From positions 6,983,191-7,047,190 of the forward strand of contig CM040443.1 in NCBI GenBank assembly GCA_022749755.1: 64,000 nucleotides of DNA, read 5' to 3'. The notes beneath the pieces are model-generated. The model had not been told where the DNA came from. It did no database searches and was given only the letters and a program-made list of their open reading frames with translations. A program made the position numbers and the translations under genes. The DNA comes from Azadirachta indica. Its lineage: Eukaryota; Streptophyta; Magnoliopsida; Sapindales; Meliaceae. Shown here piece by piece: positions 60,605 through 64,000 of this stretch (position 1 is the first letter of the stretch; each line of letters opens with the position of its first letter).

Positions 60605-62400
60605 TATATGAAGTCTCGGAGTTGTTGAAATCCAAACTAAGAAACTTTAAGACAAGACAAGAATTTCAGATGGGTTTGGTTTGAAAAGCTGTTGTGAATT
60701 TGTGCTGTATGAGAGAGGGAGAGATTTTGGGTTTGGTAAGGGCTGTTTGTTTTGAGAGAAAGAGACTTCGGAAATATAAAAGAGTTTATGAGAATTGGTA
60801 GAGAGAGATAAAAGGATCTGGAAATGTGAAGAAAGTTACAGCTGAAGAAAGTTCTTGGATACGTACCAGACTGGCAGCTGGAACAGCTACCCAATGCTTA
60901 CCCGATCATTTTAGTCAACCTCTGTCTGTTTACGCATATTACTTTTCCTGTTAATTAATTAATTACATATAAGTAGGTCTGCGCTTGCAATTAAGGTTGG
61001 GTAAATGACATTTTAGTTGTTACGGTTTGAACTAATAGTTTATATAAGTCGCACTTATTATAAACATAAACCAAAAAAAAAAAAAATTCTAATTAATAGT
61101 TTGCAGTGTATGTTTCCGTGAAAAAATAGATGAGAAGGTATTTTGATATTATTTAATGACAAACATTAATATATTATGAGATGACAGTCAATTTATTGAT
61201 AATGTATACATCACCATAATATGTGCCATTATATTATTGACTAATTTTTTTATGTAAACAAATTGTACAAATTAATAAATTCAAATTTTTTTGAAATATT
61301 TTATAACCAGTGAGATTTATCGTATTGTTAGACCAAATTTTAAAGGCTAAATTGTCCTACAATATTTTTAAACCAAATTTCAGTTGCATTTATTTCCCCA
61401 ATTCAATTTAATTGGATTTGAACTTTAATGAAACTTGTAGCTCTGGTTCAGCTAATTTAAAATAATAAAATATAATTCAAAAGTTACTGACGCGTTAATA
61501 GTTAAAATTAAATTGAGATATAATTCAAAAAAAGTGAGTGAATACTATTAAATTAAATAACGGTTTTATAATTTTAAAATCACAATTATTATTAGATAAA
61601 ATTACTAATTTCAAATATAAATCTAAAAAATAAATGATTTCTATATTTCAGATATACTTGACGTAACTTTTCAATTAGAAGTTCTAAAATAAAGTTTTAT
61701 TAATAAAGTTTCTATTCATTAAGTTTTTAATAAAAATTTATTAATCATTTGTTTATCACAAATAATTTTTTTTTAAAAAAATTTAAGTAATTATTTTAAT
61801 AAATAAGTTTAATATTTCGTTTTAAAAAATATCGTAAAATTTTTAATATAAAATAATGATATTTTAAACAATTTCACTTTTTAAAAAAATTTAAAAAATT
61901 TTAATGTTAAAAATCTAAATTTTAAGTTCCTTCAATAAAAAAAAACTGACTTTTTTAAATTTTAAAAAAAATTTTCCATTACTAACAAAAGGATATTAAA
62001 AAATTTAAAAAAAAAAATTACCATTAAAAAAATACTATTAACTAATAAAAGACTAACCTAAATATTCAAGAAAATTATTGTCATACATCAATTGTCATCC
62101 TTTTAATACTTTACATGTAATTACCTCTAATTTGAAATTTTTATACCTCTTAATTACGATAAGAATGTTAGAATAAGAAAGGTCAACGTTAACTAATTGG
62201 TTCTAACATTAACAGTTTTGTAATAATTATAAACAAAAAAAAAAGAGGGTAATTTAACCAAACGGACATAACGTGCTGCGTCAAATTTATGGTATTAAAC
62301 TCATCACATGTTATTGCGAAAGAAATAAACTTTCATGTGAGTTTACAGCAATAAATAAATAAATAAATAGATCACGATAGCTACCTTTTGCATATAAATT
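60605..62400. other. Leader/promoter of the small gene and AT-rich spacer
   Basis: Bases 60605-60950 are the presumed leader and promoter of the minus-strand small gene. Bases 60950-62400 are very A/T-rich with many A and T runs. No gene is seen. Confidence 0.4.
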
Positions 62401-63071
62401 AAATAAAAATGAATTCATTATATAATGAATGTTGTTACAAATCTTAAACTAGAATGCGGTAACAAAGAATTCCATGTGTTACCAAGGAGATGCCATATTT
62501 TTATGCCAGTGTTATTCATTCCCAGTGATACTCTAAATTTCACTGCGACAAGTAGAACGTACGAGTGGACGCGGTCTTGACGGACGGGGGCAAAGTGCAT
62601 AGATTTATAATTCGTTTCACTACTTCTTCGAGAATTCTCGACCATTTACACTTACGACAGTGATACTTGCGTAACTCTTTTCAATTGATTTGACGATGAT
62701 TTATGATTCATCAACGCCTAACAACACTTGATTACTTACAGAGTTACTTACGCATGGTAATAATTCAAGCTGGAAATAAAATTGTAGGAGAAAGCAAGCC
62801 TTTTTACCGAGAATTCACGCTACTTACACTAATACAAAGCAATCTTTACATGCAGAGTTAAATTCTATAGTATTTTAGTTCTAATCAAAACAGAACAATA
62901 ATTCTTGATAAGAGTTTAATCTTACCAACGATTATTTTTGAGTTTTAGTTCAACTTAAACTTTGCATCTATAGTTATATCAAAAAAATTAAAATAGCTGT
63001 TTAAAGTTAAGTTGAACTAGTATTTTTGTAGATATCTGATTCTATCTTCATTTGCATATGTAGTTTCTTCA
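62401..63071 (-). mobile_element. Probable copia 3' LTR region
   Basis: Directly downstream (minus strand) of the copia remnant is a purine-rich run, GAGAGGGCAGG, and then TGAAGAAACTAC starting at 63071. This is the expected order of polypurine tract and LTR start (TG). Two copies of a CGAGAATTC...TTACACT segment occur inside, near 62629 and 62808. The far LTR end is not fixed. Confidence 0.45.
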
Positions 63072-64000
63072 ACCTGCCCTCTCAAGCTAAGTGTGTTAAT
63101 CTGCTACACATTCAGCTTGTTATTTAAATATTGAAACTGATTTGCTGGCAGTGCTTTAGTAAAAATGTCTGCAATGTTATCATGTGAAGGTATATAGCAA
63201 ATTTCTTGTTCTTCATTTACTACTCTCTCACGGATATAATGGACATTTACCTCAATATGTTTTGTTCTACTGTGAAATATTGGATTTGCGGTTAGTGCCG
63301 CAGCTCTAGTGTTATCACACCATACAATAGGTACTTTCAACAGCTTCACTTGTAACTTTACCAGTAATGAACATAACCAAGATATCTCAGTTCCTGTTTG
63401 AGCAAGTGATCTGTACTCGGATTCAGTATTAGATCGTGTAACCACTCTTTATTTCTTGGAGCACTAAGGGACCAAATTTCCTCCTAAGTAAATACAATAG
63501 CCACCAACTGATTTCTGTCATCAAGATCACATGCCCAGTCAGCATCCTATGAGTTCCAATTTTCCACCTGAACGAAAGACCAGACCATGATCTTAGATTT
63601 GCTGTAAGTATCTGAGTAGTCGTTTACAGTTGTGCCAATGAATTTGAGATGGATTTTGCATATATTGGCTCAACTTATTTACTACGAAAGCTATATCAGG
63701 CCTAGTTATAGTAAGATACTGAAGTGCTCCTATTATGCTTTAGTACAAAGTTTTGTTAGGAAACAAATTATCCCTGACCTTTGTTAGTTTGTTACTGACT
63801 TAAATATGTGTTGGATAACCATTACAACTGTTCATCTTTGTTCTTAATAGAAGATCTTGTAGATATTTCAACTGTGAAAGATGTAAACCATAAGAATTTT
63901 TGTGAACCTTCACACCTAGAAAATAGTGCAATTGTCCTAACTCCTTTAAAGCAAAGGTATCTTTAAGCTTCTTAATCACTAACTCAACTGTATGTTTATC
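63072..64000 (-). pseudogene. Decayed Ty1/copia retrotransposon, RT end and RNase H
   Basis: The open part 63445-63104 is the end of a copia RNase H: TESEYRSLA, IVWCDNTRAA, NPIFHSRTKHIEV and IADIFTKALP. Upstream, to the window edge, reverse-transcriptase motifs such as LGQLHYFLGV and [10 protein letters not shown] appear in the same order. The frame is broken by several stops (for example just upstream of the RNase H part, near 63450-63465) and at least one frameshift near 63515. It is a dead copy that continues beyond the window. Confidence 0.85.

Noticed and set aside
62418..62645. 75-codon minus-strand frame
   Set aside because: It lies in the probable copia LTR and has no retroelement motif.
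1..64000. CRISPR arrays, rRNA genes and known microRNA sequences
   Set aside because: I read for spaced direct repeats, rRNA and common conserved plant microRNA sequences and saw none; this was by eye and could miss diverged cases.

Overview
This window is plant nuclear DNA from a eudicot. Genes are split by GT-AG introns and separated by long AT-rich spacers full of microsatellites and small non-autonomous transposons. The proteins belong to land-plant families (WIP zinc finger, BIG BROTHER, plant-type ADP/ATP carrier, thylakoid lumenal PsbP-like, BAHD acyltransferase, AG peptides). The general look is rosid-like, possibly Citrus or a relative, but nothing in the sequence proves the species. 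There is no prokaryotic-type content and no CRISPR.

Layout. (1) 1-3131 (+): 3' part of an RRM protein gene cut by the window edge. (2) 3980-4969 (+): single-exon, probably mitochondrial membrane protein. (3) 6014-13468: a small accessory cluster. It holds three related arabinogalactan (AG) peptide genes (6014-, 11629+, 13253+), an intact BAHD acyltransferase (6599-7993, -) and, divergent from it, a full-length but wrecked BAHD copy (8499-9524, +). (4) 15471-19531 (-): a makorin E3 ligase with two alternative 3' terminal exons. (5) 19887-21027: MULE-like element with long terminal inverted repeats. (6) 21820-22533 (+): thylakoid lumenal 19 kDa/PsbP-like protein. (7) 23881-24422 (-): small Cys/His-rich CHORD-like protein. 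(8) 25071-29443 (+): GPI1/PIG-Q subunit of the GPI-GlcNAc transferase. (9) 29.5-34.9 kb: repeat-rich gene desert with TTA microsatellites, a TTA-flanked MITE and an hAT-type MITE. (10) 34900-36858 (-): WIP2/NTT-like C2H2 factor, followed upstream by about 5.5 kb without genes. (11) 42388-42460: tRNA-Ala(TGC)-like gene with a damaged T arm. (12) 45.4-48.5 kb (+): mitochondrial ADP/ATP carrier, followed by a 156-bp inverted repeat (155/156 identical) that could fold into a long hairpin. (13) 53948-56285 (+): BIG BROTHER RING-H2 ligase. (14) 57559-59535 (+): plant protein of unknown function. (15) 60398-60604 (-): 68-residue membrane-type protein. (16) 63072-64000 (-): decayed Ty1/copia remnant.

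The genes do not form one pathway. They are mostly housekeeping or developmental single-copy genes. The accessory part is the AG-peptide/BAHD cluster and the repeats. From memory, makorin and AAC1 lie close together on Arabidopsis chromosome 3, as do BB and TL19, and GPI1 and WIP2. The window therefore looks like a mosaic of conserved neighbourhoods. No wholly new system was found. The best leads are the makorin terminal-exon switch, the hairpin locus beside the carrier gene, the CHORD-like small protein, the decayed BAHD duplicate and a poly(A)-tailed retroposon with an exact 11-bp target duplication.
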